Below, one piece after another: positions 1 through 7,850 of a stretch of 15,023 nt of DNA. Within the stretch, counting starts at the first letter, position 1, and the number at the start of each line of letters is the position of its first letter. The notes under the pieces are model-generated. The model did not search any database and was not told the DNA's origin. It saw nothing but the letters and a program-made list of their open reading frames with translations. Where the stretch lies: NCBI GenBank assembly GCA_029063695.1, contig JAIDNR010000265.1, positions 1 through 15,023 of the forward strand, read 5' to 3'. Source of the DNA: Ruminococcus sp. (GTDB taxonomy: Bacteria; Bacillota; Clostridia; Oscillospirales; Ruminococcaceae). Made by a program: the position numbers and the translations under genes.

Positions 1-606
1 ATTCTTTCCTGCGGCGGAGTATGCGACAGAAATTTTAATAACATACAATCCGATATTGATTATCTCAACAGCAGAGAATTTGCGGTACTTGACAATGCAA
101 AGGCTGAGGAAATGAAGTCTGTTATATTTTCTGCAAAAACTGAAGGCGATTCTGTAGGCGGTATACTTGAAACTGCTGTTGCTGGTATGCCTGCGGGATA
201 CGGTGAACCTTGGTTTGATACTGTTGAAGGACTGCTTTCTCATGCACTTTTCAGCATTCCTGCCATAAAGGGCGTTGAGTTTGGTGCAGGATTCAGATAT
301 GCCGATATGCGTGGAAGTCAAGCTAATGACCCATTCAGAAATACAGATGATTCCATAGTCACTTCCACCAATAACTGCGGAGGAATTTTAGGAGGAATTA
401 CTAACGGTATGCCTATAATTTTCAGATGTGCCATCAAACCCACTCCGTCAATTTACAAGGAACAGCAGACAGTCAACCTGAAAACAGGCGAAAATACCAA
501 ACTGCAAATTCAGGGCAGACACGACCCTGCTATTGTTCATCGTGCGAGAGTTGTTGCGGACAGCGTTACTGCTCTTGTGTTGTTCGATTTGCTTAGAAAT
601 AAATAA
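1..606 (+). CDS. aroC: Chorismate synthase, 5'-truncated by the window edge
   Basis: Catalyses the last step of the shikimate pathway, converting 5-enolpyruvylshikimate-3-phosphate to chorismate with reduced FMN in the cytoplasm. The frame is open from base 1, so the start lies outside; about 200 C-terminal residues are visible of roughly 360 usual for the family. Family blocks seen in order are GDSVGG, YGEPWFDTVEG, a KGVEFG.GF stretch, TNNCGGILGGI followed by NGMPI, KPTPSI, and the C-terminal GRHDP..VHRA signature. The part upstream of the first in-frame ATG (112) is also family-like, including a CGGVCDRN stretch, so 112 is not the true start. It is followed after 17 bases by a DAHP synthase on the same strand, giving two aromatic-pathway genes in a probable operon. 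Nothing looks broken. Identification is secure. Confidence 0.96.
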   Translation: MLSCGGVCDRNFNNIQSDIDYLNSREFAVLDNAKAEEMKSVIFSAKTEGDSVGGILETAVAGMPAGYGEPWFDTVEGLLSHALFSIPAIKGVEFGAGFRYADMRGSQANDPFRNTDDSIVTSTNNCGGILGGITNGMPIIFRCAIKPTPSIYKEQQTVNLKTGENTKLQIQGRHDPAIVHRARVVADSVTALVLFDLLRNK

Positions 607-623
607 AGAGAGGATTTTTTAAA

Positions 624-1652
624 ATGCCTATGAATCTTATAAGGGAACTTCCCCGCCCTTCCGAAATCAAAGAAGAATACGCTATATCTCCCGAACTTGC
701 GAAAATCAAGATGGAACGTGACGAGGAAATAAAAAGCATTTTCAGAGGTGAATCCAATAAATTTATCCTGATTATCGGTCCTTGCTCCGCTGACAGCGAA
801 GAACCTGTACTTGATTACATCACACGTCTCAGAGAATTGCAGGAAAAAGTCAAGGATAAGATTTTTATTATTCCACGAATTTATACAGGTAAACCACGTA
901 CTACAGGCGACGGCTATAAAGGAATGCTTCATCAGCCCAATCCGACCGGTATGCCCGACCTTGCCGCAGGTATTGTCGCTGTAAGAAATCTGCACATAAA
1001 AGCTCTTGACGAAACGGGATTCACTGCCGCTGACGAAATGCTTTATCCTGAAAACTACAGTTATCTTGATGATATTCTTGCATATGTCGCAATCGGTGCA
1101 AGGTCTGTTGAAAATCAGCAGCACAGACTTGTTTCAAGCGGAGTTTCTATCCCCGTAGGAATGAAAAATCCCACAAGCGGTGATATTTCGGTTATGATGA
1201 ACGCTATCACTGCCGCACAGCACGCCCATGCATTTATTTACCGTGCAAGTGAAGCAAAAAGCGACGGAAATCCGTATGCACATGCTATTTTACGTGGATA
1301 TGTCAACGACAGAGGACAGTCCTTCCCGAATTATCACTATGAGGATTTATACAGACTTGCTCAGATTTATGCTGAAAAGGATTTACAGAATCCTGCTCTT
1401 ATTGTTGATACAAACCATTCAAATTCAGGAAAGCAGTATCTTGAACAGATTCGTATTGCAAAAGAAATCCTGCACAGCATGCGTCACAGCAATGACATAA
1501 AAAATATTGTCAAAGGTCTTATGATTGAAAGTTACATTGAAGACGGTTCACAGAAAATAGGCGAATCCGTTTACGGAAAATCTATCACTGACCCTTGTCT
1601 CGGCTGGGAAAAATCTGAACGCCTTGTGCTTGATATTGCTGAATTACTTTAA
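624..1652 (+). CDS. 3-deoxy-7-phosphoheptulonate (DAHP) synthase, type I (AroF/G/H family)
   Basis: Condenses phosphoenolpyruvate with erythrose 4-phosphate, the committed first step of aromatic amino-acid synthesis. The 342 residues match the usual length of the AroF/G/H family. Visible motifs are GPCSAD (52-57), KPRTT (90-94), SVENQQHR (161-168), KNPTSG (181-186), DTNHSNSGK (262-270), MIESYIEDG (300-308) and YGKSITDPCLGW (317-328). By comparison with AroG the metal ligands should be C54, H265, E302 and D323, all present. A GAGAGG ribosome site at 608-613 sits 10 bases before ATG 624; a second ATG two codons later is possible. It follows aroC by 17 bases and is closed by a terminator. Which aromatic amino acid inhibits it cannot be read, so no paralogue symbol is given. 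Confidence 0.95.
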   Translation: MPMNLIRELPRPSEIKEEYAISPELAKIKMERDEEIKSIFRGESNKFILIIGPCSADSEEPVLDYITRLRELQEKVKDKIFIIPRIYTGKPRTTGDGYKGMLHQPNPTGMPDLAAGIVAVRNLHIKALDETGFTAADEMLYPENYSYLDDILAYVAIGARSVENQQHRLVSSGVSIPVGMKNPTSGDISVMMNAITAAQHAHAFIYRASEAKSDGNPYAHAILRGYVNDRGQSFPNYHYEDLYRLAQIYAEKDLQNPALIVDTNHSNSGKQYLEQIRIAKEILHSMRHSNDIKNIVKGLMIESYIEDGSQKIGESVYGKSITDPCLGWEKSERLVLDIAELL

Positions 1653-1660
1653 TAAACGCA

Positions 1661-1705
1661 AAAAAATCCGCTTGTATTAAACGATACAGGCGGTTATTTT
1701 TATAT
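1661..1705. terminator. Intrinsic terminator, probably bidirectional
   Basis: A 10-bp stem (1668-1677 with 1684-1693, one G-T wobble, 6-base loop) follows the DAHP synthase stop by 15 bases. On the + strand it is followed by TTATTTTT. On the - strand the same hairpin is followed by ATTTTTTT, so it could also end transcription coming from the convergent radical SAM gene, whose stop is about 75 bases away. Confidence 0.8.
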
Positions 1706-1767
1706 ACATTATCAACATTATATTACTACTATAATTGTCTGAAATTTATACGGATTCTGTTCTGCAA

Positions 1768-2664
1768 TTAAATTATTCCTGACAGATTAAAGTCAGGAAC
1801 ATATTTTTCATCTGAGGCTGATTTTTCCTGAGTAAATCCGCATATTCCGAGGTTCTGAGCATAACGCACAACACTGTTGTATTCCATTTTAGTGACTTTC
1901 CTTTTAAGTTCAGGAAAACTATCAGGAATAAAATCAAATGGAGTATACTGGCTCATAATACTTACAAGCACCTGCTCCGACGACGTATTTTGTGCAATCC
2001 AGTCCATAATTTTCATGCTGTCATGACGGCAGTTAGGAAGTACAAGATGACGGATAACAGTACCTTTTATAAGTCCGCCGTCATAATTATATTGCAGATT
2101 TCCCGTCTGGCGAATCATGTCAAGTACAGCCTGAGATGCATATTCAAAATAATCGGGTGCTGACGAATATTTCCGTGATATATCGGGAGAAAAGTATTTT
2201 ATATCAGGAAGATAAACGTCAACATATCCGTCAAGCATTCTGATAGATTCTGTAAGTTCATATCCGCCGCTGTTGTATATCACAGGAATTTTAAGCTTGT
2301 CTTTAACCAAATCAATCGATTTGATAATATCGGGAATAAAATGCGTCGGTGTGACAAGTTCTATATTATCAGCTCCGTTTTCCTGTAAATTCAGATATAT
2401 TTCAGAAAGCCGTCGTGAATCTGTTTCCGCACCGAATAATTCATTGCTTATTATATTATTCTGACAGTAAACGCAATGGAGATTACAGCCAGAAAAAAAT
2501 ACCGTTCCTGCACCGTTTTTATATGATATGCATGGTTCCTCCCATTTATGAAGTACAGCTTTGGCACATTTGGGAAAAGCACCCATTCCGCAGAATCCGA
2601 TTGATTCAAGTCTATTCACTCCGCATTTTCGTGGACAAAGTCCGCAGTTTGTATAATCTTTCAT
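1768..2664 (-). CDS. Radical SAM protein of the PflX / COG1313 type (pyruvate formate-lyase activase-like)
   Basis: A 298-residue radical SAM enzyme. The SAM/4Fe-4S signature CX3CX2C is C60, C64 and C67 (within SGCNLHCVYCQN). Before it lies the Cys-rich N-terminus typical of this family: CGLCPRKCGVNR (C7, C10, C14), then C25 and C33. The rest fits a radical SAM barrel (IPVIYNSGGYE; DVYLPDIKYF). Family members are often labelled putative pyruvate formate-lyase activating enzymes, but the substrate is not established. The stop of the upstream Sel1 gene is only 6 bases before this ATG, so the two are probably co-transcribed. Oddly, no Shine-Dalgarno sequence is visible before the ATG (the upstream bases are ACTAAATTTTAAACTGTC), so it may depend on ribosomes reinitiating after the Sel1 gene. 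The Cys cluster at residue 7 rules out a start much further downstream. Confidence 0.88.
   Translation of the reverse strand: MKDYTNCGLCPRKCGVNRLESIGFCGMGAFPKCAKAVLHKWEEPCISYKNGAGTVFFSGCNLHCVYCQNNIISNELFGAETDSRRLSEIYLNLQENGADNIELVTPTHFIPDIIKSIDLVKDKLKIPVIYNSGGYELTESIRMLDGYVDVYLPDIKYFSPDISRKYSSAPDYFEYASQAVLDMIRQTGNLQYNYDGGLIKGTVIRHLVLPNCRHDSMKIMDWIAQNTSSEQVLVSIMSQYTPFDFIPDSFPELKRKVTKMEYNSVVRYAQNLGICGFTQEKSASDEKYVPDFNLSGII
1776..1799 (-). repeat. 8-bp inverted repeat at the 3' end of the radical SAM gene
   Basis: TTCCTGAC and GTCAGGAA form a perfect 8-bp stem with an 8-base loop, just inside the stop codon. On the - strand it is followed by the AT-rich AATAATTTAATTG rather than a clean T-run. 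It could be a weak terminator or an mRNA 3'-end stabiliser, or incidental. Confidence 0.35.
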
Positions 2665-2670
2665 GACAGT

Positions 2671-3939
2671 TTAAAATTTAGTTAAATAATCTCTGGCAAC
2701 TTTATTTCCCTGAGCTGCCGACATTCTAAATAATTCCCTTGCTTTTTCGAGGTCTTTATCAACACCGTTTCCCGTATAGTAAAGAATTGCAAGGTTGCAC
2801 TGTGCACCGGGAACTCCCGATTTTACAGCTTCCTGATACCACATAACAGCCTTTTTAATATCAGCCACAACACCTGCACCTCTTTCATAGCACGATGCAA
2901 GACAGAACTGAGCATTTGCATTTCCTTTCATGGCAGCCCTGACATACCAGTATGCCGCCTTACCCAAATCTTTTTCTACGCCTGTGCCGTTCTCATAGCA
3001 CCTTGCAAGCTGGTATCTCGCATCAATATGACCCTGTGTGGCGGATTTACTGAACCATTTGACTGCTTCGCTCCAGTTTTTGCGAACTCCTGTGCCGTCT
3101 TTATAACAGACTGCAAGGTCATATTGTGCTATGGCATTTCCTTTCTGGGCAATAGCTTTATATATTTCAACTGCTTTTGAAGTGTCGGTTCTTACTCCTA
3201 TCCCCTTTTCATAACACTGTGCAAGATTAAGCTGTGCATCTTCAAGACCTCCCTGAGCTGCTTTTTCATACAGCTTGAAAGCATATACCAAATCCTGATT
3301 TGTACCCAATTCCTGATAACATACGGCAAGATTGAACTGTGCCTTAACATTTCCCTGTTCTGCCGCTTCCATAAACCATCTTTTAGCATCAAACAGATTC
3401 TTTTCAACGCCTTCGCCGATGAAATACAGTATACCAAGATTGTACTGTGATTCTGCATGACCTCTTACAGCGGCAGTTCTGAACAATTTTGCTGCTGTTT
3501 CAAAATCAGTATCTGTTCCCATGCCTGTTTTATATAATATTGCAAGATTGAATATTGCTTCAATCAGACCTTGTTTTGCGGCTTTTGTATACCATTTTAC
3601 AGCTTCGGCATAATTCTGATTTAAACCTTCACCGCTTTCATAAATGAAAGCTAGATTGAACTGAGCTTCAGGCATCCCCTGTTCGGCAGCTTTTTTATAC
3701 CATTTAACAGCCTCAGTATAATTCTGTTCAAAAATCTCACCCTGATTAAAATAAAAAGCCAAATCGAACTGAGCATTCGCATTTCCACTTTCAGCCGATT
3801 TAATAAGCCACATAATATGCCTTGATATATTATCTGTTGATTTATAGTAGTCTGCAAGTTCGTACTGTGATTTGGAATTGCCTGATTCCGCATTCTTAAT
3901 CAACTCATTTAACAATTCATTGTTATTTACACTCATCAT
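2671..3939 (-). CDS. Sel1-like repeat (SLR/TPR-related) protein, 11 repeats
   Basis: A 422-residue protein made almost entirely of about 36-residue Sel1-like repeats with the pattern AQ.NLA..Y..G.GV..D...A..WY..AA.QG. I count eleven from around residue 20 to 410, then a partial twelfth (NKVARDYLTKF). Repeats 1, 2 and 6 lack the usual G.G turn or are shortened. Such solenoids act as protein-binding scaffolds; the partner is unknown. There is no signal peptide or membrane segment, so it is probably cytoplasmic. AAGGAGG lies 6 bases before the first of two adjacent ATG codons (9 before the second), so either start is possible. It has its own promoter at 3967-3995 and is followed after 6 bases by the radical SAM gene, which suggests a functional or regulatory pairing. 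Family is certain, role is not. Confidence 0.92.
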   Translation of the reverse strand: MMSVNNNELLNELIKNAESGNSKSQYELADYYKSTDNISRHIMWLIKSAESGNANAQFDLAFYFNQGEIFEQNYTEAVKWYKKAAEQGMPEAQFNLAFIYESGEGLNQNYAEAVKWYTKAAKQGLIEAIFNLAILYKTGMGTDTDFETAAKLFRTAAVRGHAESQYNLGILYFIGEGVEKNLFDAKRWFMEAAEQGNVKAQFNLAVCYQELGTNQDLVYAFKLYEKAAQGGLEDAQLNLAQCYEKGIGVRTDTSKAVEIYKAIAQKGNAIAQYDLAVCYKDGTGVRKNWSEAVKWFSKSATQGHIDARYQLARCYENGTGVEKDLGKAAYWYVRAAMKGNANAQFCLASCYERGAGVVADIKKAVMWYQEAVKSGVPGAQCNLAILYYTGNGVDKDLEKARELFRMSAAQGNKVARDYLTKF

Positions 3940-3966
3940 AAACAGCCTCCTTATTTAACATATCTT

Positions 3967-3995
3967 ATTATAGCATACATATTTCCAAAAAGCAA
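3967..3995 (-). promoter_or_regulatory. Promoter of the Sel1 - radical SAM operon
   Basis: On the - strand TTGCTT (3995-3990) is followed by a 17-base spacer and a perfect TATAAT (3972-3967), preceded by TGC as in extended -10 promoters. Transcription would start near 3960, giving a leader of about 20 bases that holds the AAGGAGG ribosome site. Confidence 0.75.
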
Positions 3996-4128
3996 GTACT
4001 ATTTCCTGATATGAAAATAAAGGCTCATGCAATGCAAAAAATCAGAAGCTTTTCAGTTTCATTTTTAAATAAGTCTGATGTAATATCTACCTATACTGCA
4101 ACGATTACAAATTGTCAGAGCGTCAAGA

Positions 4129-4165
4129 AATCCCCTTCACTGAAAAACACCAGATAAAGGGGATT
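4129..4165 (-). terminator. Possible terminator after the EF-G-like gene
   Basis: AATCCCCTT and AAGGGGATT form a perfect 9-bp stem with a 19-base loop; a nested CTG/CAG pairing (4140-4142 with 4151-4153) would shorten the loop. It starts 19 bases after the stop at 4185. The bases after the stem on the - strand (TCTTGACG) are a poor T-run, so termination strength is doubtful. Confidence 0.45.
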
Positions 4166-4184
4166 ACTACAGAGAATTGTTGAA

Positions 4185-6269
4185 TTACTTATCTTCAAGA
4201 TTTACAGCCGAAATAACCTCGGTAAGGAGATTGGCAGGAAGCTGTTCATAACGCAGGAACTCAAAACTGAAACTTCCCATACCTCTTGTCACCTGACGAA
4301 GATACATAGCAAAATCATGCATTTCTCTCACAGGAACTTCCGCAGTGATAACGGTTGTACCGTGAGTTACAGGTTCCATGCCAAGAACTCTGCCACGACG
4401 CTTATTAAGTTCGCCCATAATATCACCTGTGTTTTCATCGGGTGCAGTTACTTTAAGTTCTCCGATTGGTTCAAGCATAACAGGGTCAGCCTGTCGGAGT
4501 CCCTCTTTATATGCAATTGAAGCGGCAGTCTTGAATGCCATTTCAGAAGAATCAACAGGGTGATATGAACCATCAACAAGAATTGCTTTCAGTCCAACTA
4601 CAGGACAGCCTGCAAGCACACCTTTTTTAACGGAATCCTCAAGACCTTTCTGTACAGCAGGGAAGTAATTTTTCGGTACAGCTCCACCGAATACACGTTC
4701 TTCAAATATAAGTGTATCGCTTATACATGGCTCAAATTCAATCCATACATGACCGTACTGACCATGACCGCCGGACTGTTTCTTGTGCTTGCCCTCAACC
4801 TTTACTTTCTTGCGTATTGTTTCTTTATAGGCGATTTTCGGAACTGTAAGCCTGATGTCCGCACCAAACTTTGTTTTTGCTCTTGATGTGGCAATTTCAA
4901 GATGCTGTTCACCAAGACCGCTGAGAATCTGCTCTTTTGTATTATCGTCCTGAACATAGGACAAGGTTAAATCTTCTTCAATAAGTCTCTGCATAGCTGC
5001 TGAAACTTTGGCTTCATCGCCCTGAGACTTGGGTTTTACTGCCATAGAATAGCAAGGTTTAGGAAAGTTCATAGCTGCAAGCTCAACAATACGTGATGAA
5101 TCGCAGAGCGTATCGCCTGTATTTGCGGAAATTTTTGATGCAACGACAATATCACCTGCACAAGCCTGTGCAACCTCTGTCTGTTTCTTTCCGCACATTG
5201 TATAAAGTTTACCGATTTTTTCGACATTTCCTGTTGTGGAATTAACTGTCTCACTGTTTGCGGACAGTTTACCCGAAATCACTCTGATATATGAAAGTTT
5301 ACCAACAAACGGGTCTGCAACAGTCTTGAAAATATAAGCCGAAAGTGGTTCATTTTCATCACAATTAATTTCAATTACCTCTTTTGACGGTTTATAAGCT
5401 TCTGCACTGTAAACCTCGCACGGATTAGGCAAAAGCAGTTCAATTTCCTTGAAAAGCATATCAATTCCGGTCATTTCTGTTGCGGAAGTGCAGACAACAG
5501 GAGTAATAATTCCTCTGTTCATACCGTCGTGTATTCCGTCAATCAGTTCGTCACGGGTAAAAGGTTCACCCTCAAAAAACTTTTCCATAAGGTCATCAGA
5601 AGTTTCAGCCACAGCTTCAGAAACAGCGGCAACAAGTCCCTCAATACGATACTCAAACTTCTCAGAAATTTCGGCATCTGGCATATCAGTTTCAACTGCA
5701 TTTCCCTTGCTGTCATATTTGTACGCTTTCATCTCGATTAAATTAACATAGGAAACAATCTGTCCGCCACTTATAACAGGTACAACAACGGGACATACAG
5801 TAGGACCGAAAACTGTTTTGAGTTCTGTCAGGACATTAAAGAAATTAGCATCTTTGTCGTCAATTTTTGTTACAACGAACATCTTTGATTTGCCCTGCTT
5901 TACAGCCTCATCGTATGCTTTTTTTGCACCAACTTTAACTCCCGATTTTGCGGAGACTGTAATCATAACATTATCAGCGGCACGGATTCCTTCAATCATT
6001 TCAGCAGAAAAGTCAAAAAGACCAGGAGTATCGAGAATATTAATCTTTAAATCATCATACTTGAAAGCGGCAAGTGATGTGCTTATAGAAACAGCCCTTT
6101 TTATTTCTTCGGGGTCATAATCACAAACAGTAGTTCCGTCTGCGGTTTTGCCAAGTCTGTCGGTTGCACCTGCTTTATAAAGCAGAGCTTCAGCGAGAGA
6201 TGTTTTGCCTGAGCCATTGTGACCGGCAAGGGCGATATTTCGGATTTTGGCTGCATTGAAATTGCTCAT
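4185..6269 (-). CDS. Divergent elongation factor G-like GTPase
   Basis: A 694-residue, five-domain translational GTPase of EF-G size. The P-loop is GHNGSGKT (16-23) instead of GHxDxGKT; switch II is DTPGLFDF (80-87) instead of DTPGHVDF; the guanine-specificity motif is TKID (134-137) instead of NKxD. Domains IV/V are recognisable: KHKKQSGGHGQYGHVWIEF, GVLAGCPVVG, SSEMAFKTAAS, PIGELKVTAPDENTGDIMGELNKRRG, then VPVREMHDFAMYLRQVTRGMGSFSFEF. This matches the EF-G-like paralogue group of many bacteria, whose cellular role is poorly defined, not the housekeeping EF-G. The histidine needed for GTP hydrolysis in EF-G is Leu84 here. A TetM-type ribosome-protection role is less likely given the P-loop. 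GGAGG sits 8 bases before the ATG. It appears to be a single-gene unit with promoter near 6326-6354. Confidence 0.9.
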   Translation of the reverse strand: MSNFNAAKIRNIALAGHNGSGKTSLAEALLYKAGATDRLGKTADGTTVCDYDPEEIKRAVSISTSLAAFKYDDLKINILDTPGLFDFSAEMIEGIRAADNVMITVSAKSGVKVGAKKAYDEAVKQGKSKMFVVTKIDDKDANFFNVLTELKTVFGPTVCPVVVPVISGGQIVSYVNLIEMKAYKYDSKGNAVETDMPDAEISEKFEYRIEGLVAAVSEAVAETSDDLMEKFFEGEPFTRDELIDGIHDGMNRGIITPVVCTSATEMTGIDMLFKEIELLLPNPCEVYSAEAYKPSKEVIEINCDENEPLSAYIFKTVADPFVGKLSYIRVISGKLSANSETVNSTTGNVEKIGKLYTMCGKKQTEVAQACAGDIVVASKISANTGDTLCDSSRIVELAAMNFPKPCYSMAVKPKSQGDEAKVSAAMQRLIEEDLTLSYVQDDNTKEQILSGLGEQHLEIATSRAKTKFGADIRLTVPKIAYKETIRKKVKVEGKHKKQSGGHGQYGHVWIEFEPCISDTLIFEERVFGGAVPKNYFPAVQKGLEDSVKKGVLAGCPVVGLKAILVDGSYHPVDSSEMAFKTAASIAYKEGLRQADPVMLEPIGELKVTAPDENTGDIMGELNKRRGRVLGMEPVTHGTTVITAEVPVREMHDFAMYLRQVTRGMGSFSFEFLRYEQLPANLLTEVISAVNLEDK

Positions 6270-6305
6270 TGGTTTCTCCTCCAGCGGATATTTTGATAAA
6301 TTATG

Positions 6306-6326
6306 TAATTAAGCCGCACTTAATTA
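6306..6326. repeat. Perfect 8-bp inverted repeat at the EF-G-like gene's transcription start region
   Basis: TAATTAAG-CCGCA-CTTAATTA is a perfect dyad with a 5-base centre. It lies directly downstream of the candidate -10 and about 40 bases before the EF-G-like start codon, a position suitable for a repressor operator. AT-rich composition makes chance dyads common, so this is tentative. Confidence 0.35.
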
Positions 6327-6354
6327 TTATCATAATTATATAACAATTTTCCAA
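6326..6354 (-). promoter_or_regulatory. Candidate promoter of the EF-G-like gene
   Basis: On the - strand TTGGAA (6354-6349), 17 bases, then GATAAT (6331-6326) preceded by TG. The -35 has two mismatches to consensus. The predicted transcription start falls within the inverted repeat at 6306-6326. Confidence 0.5.
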
Positions 6355-6420
6355 AAAATGCAATAGTTTTATGTAAATTTGTATATTGGAGTTGCCTATT
6401 TCTCTTTTTTGCACTGCATT

Positions 6421-7803
6421 TCAGTGAGATTTTTGTCTAATCTGCACAACTCTTTCTTTGCAAATCCATGAAAGAGCAGGAAAATCATGAACAGTCGTTC
6501 CTGTATATCTGATAACCTTTACCAATCGGGATATATTACCGAAAACATTGCTTGAATAATATGAAATAATTATTCCTGTGAATCCAAGCTGAGGTACAAA
6601 AATCAAGACTGCCGAAATTCTTATAACATATTCTGCAAGATAATTCACAGACGAAAATCCCTGCAATCCAAGACCTTTTATAATTGCTTCGAGAATAATT
6701 TCAAGATAAATGAACGGAACGACAGGTGCAATTGCGGAAATCAATTTTCCTGCCGTTTCACCTCCGCCGAGAAGTTCACCTATCTGAGTACCGAAAACAA
6801 AAAGAAATACTCCCGAAACAGCCGCATATATCAAGGTATACTGTATAAGCCTTGCAGTCATTCGCCGTATTTTATCAAGATTTTTTGCTGCCGATGCACG
6901 TGCGGTTTCAGTGACGACGATTCCCGAAAGTGAGCATGGGATTACAGACGGAAAAAAAATTGCAGGTATTACAATAGCCTCAAATACACCGAAAAATGCG
7001 AATGCCTGTTCCTGCGAATCACCTGCTTGACGGAGACATACAGGCACAAGTGCATCATTTGCACTGCTGAGAGCTGATGTAAGAAGTCCGCCGAACATAA
7101 TCGGAAATGCAAGCTGTAAGTATTGACGGAAATTCAGCGAGCCTGTACTGTGATTATGTGAACAATTACAGTCACGTTCTCTTGCAAAAAGAAATAGCAT
7201 GAAAAGCAATGAGACTATATTTCCAGAAATTATAGAAACAATCATAATCTGACAGGCAGATGAATTTCCAGAAAGAGTCATGAAAACTATAACTGCCGAT
7301 TTCACGATAAACTCCAGTATATCACCTATTGCGGCGGTTGACGCTTTACGGCAGGCATTGAAATATCCTTTAAAACACGCACTGATAGAACCCGAAACAA
7401 GTGCCGCCGGCATGAGACGTATTGCGAAAATTACCGAATCCGCTGACTCCGTCCCAAAAAAACGGACTGCTAAATTCTCGGAAAAAAATATAACCAAAAC
7501 CGATGTTGAAATACTCAGAACAGTACAAAGTTTTATTCCATGAAGCAGTACTCTGTTTGGATTACCGTTGCTTTTCCCCGATTCTTCAGCAATCAGACGA
7601 CTTGTGCAGAGAAATGCGTTACCGCTTGCAAGAATACTGGCAAGTCCCAGAAAAGAACCCATCAAAGAAAAAATTCCGACTGCCGCCGCACCTAAACGAC
7701 GTGTAATGAAACTGTTCATAAAAATTGCAGAAAAATCAAGAGAAATCTGCATCAAAGCAAGCAGAATTGTATCCTTTATTATTTTATTATTAATTTTTAA
7801 CAT
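6421..7803 (-). CDS. SpoVB/MurJ-like flippase of the MATE/MOP superfamily
   Basis: A 460-residue polytopic membrane protein with roughly 12 hydrophobic segments over its whole length. The N-terminal pattern (a first helix, then FITRRLGAAAVGIFSLMGS, then ASGNAFLCTSRLIAEESGK) and GYFNACRKASTAAIGDILEFIVK at 145-167 resemble SpoVB-type lipid-linked oligosaccharide exporters of the MOP superfamily. It is shorter than typical SpoVB or MurJ (about 510), nearer to MATE drug exporters, so a MATE efflux role cannot be excluded. It lies 47 bases downstream of a GH25 lipoprotein and in the same direction as murT-gatD, which favours a role in moving a wall or polysaccharide precursor. AGGAGGAGG lies just before the ATG. 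Family assignment is good, substrate is inference. Confidence 0.78.
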   Translation of the reverse strand: MLKINNKIIKDTILLALMQISLDFSAIFMNSFITRRLGAAAVGIFSLMGSFLGLASILASGNAFLCTSRLIAEESGKSNGNPNRVLLHGIKLCTVLSISTSVLVIFFSENLAVRFFGTESADSVIFAIRLMPAALVSGSISACFKGYFNACRKASTAAIGDILEFIVKSAVIVFMTLSGNSSACQIMIVSIISGNIVSLLFMLFLFARERDCNCSHNHSTGSLNFRQYLQLAFPIMFGGLLTSALSSANDALVPVCLRQAGDSQEQAFAFFGVFEAIVIPAIFFPSVIPCSLSGIVVTETARASAAKNLDKIRRMTARLIQYTLIYAAVSGVFLFVFGTQIGELLGGGETAGKLISAIAPVVPFIYLEIILEAIIKGLGLQGFSSVNYLAEYVIRISAVLIFVPQLGFTGIIISYYSSNVFGNISRLVKVIRYTGTTVHDFPALSWICKERVVQIRQKSH

Positions 7804-7850
7804 AAACCCTCCTCCTGCTCAATTATATGAACAGAAGAAAGGTTTTATGA

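Noticed and set aside
537..1124. 195-codon open frame on the - strand over aroC and the DAHP synthase
   Set aside because: It is the mirror of a highly conserved enzyme; the product has no recognisable domain and no start signals.
2671..3939. Regularly spaced DNA repeats of about 108 bases, considered as a tandem repeat or CRISPR-like array
   Set aside because: The periodicity comes from 36-residue Sel1 protein repeats; the DNA units are diverged and coding throughout.
4021..4080. Imperfect pairing around AAGCTT in the gap between the EF-G-like and Sel1 genes, considered as a small RNA
   Set aside because: The stem is short and interrupted, with no promoter or clear terminator tied to it.
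4185..6269. TetM-type tetracycline resistance protein
   Set aside because: The P-loop and switch motifs differ from both EF-G and TetM, and full-length EF-G-like domain order with no mobile context fits the EF-G-like paralogue group better.
6412..6426. CACTG-CATTT-CAGTG hairpin at the flippase stop codon, considered as operon terminator
   Set aside because: Only a 5-bp stem, and on the - strand it is followed by an A-run rather than a T-run. The T-run is on the antisense side.
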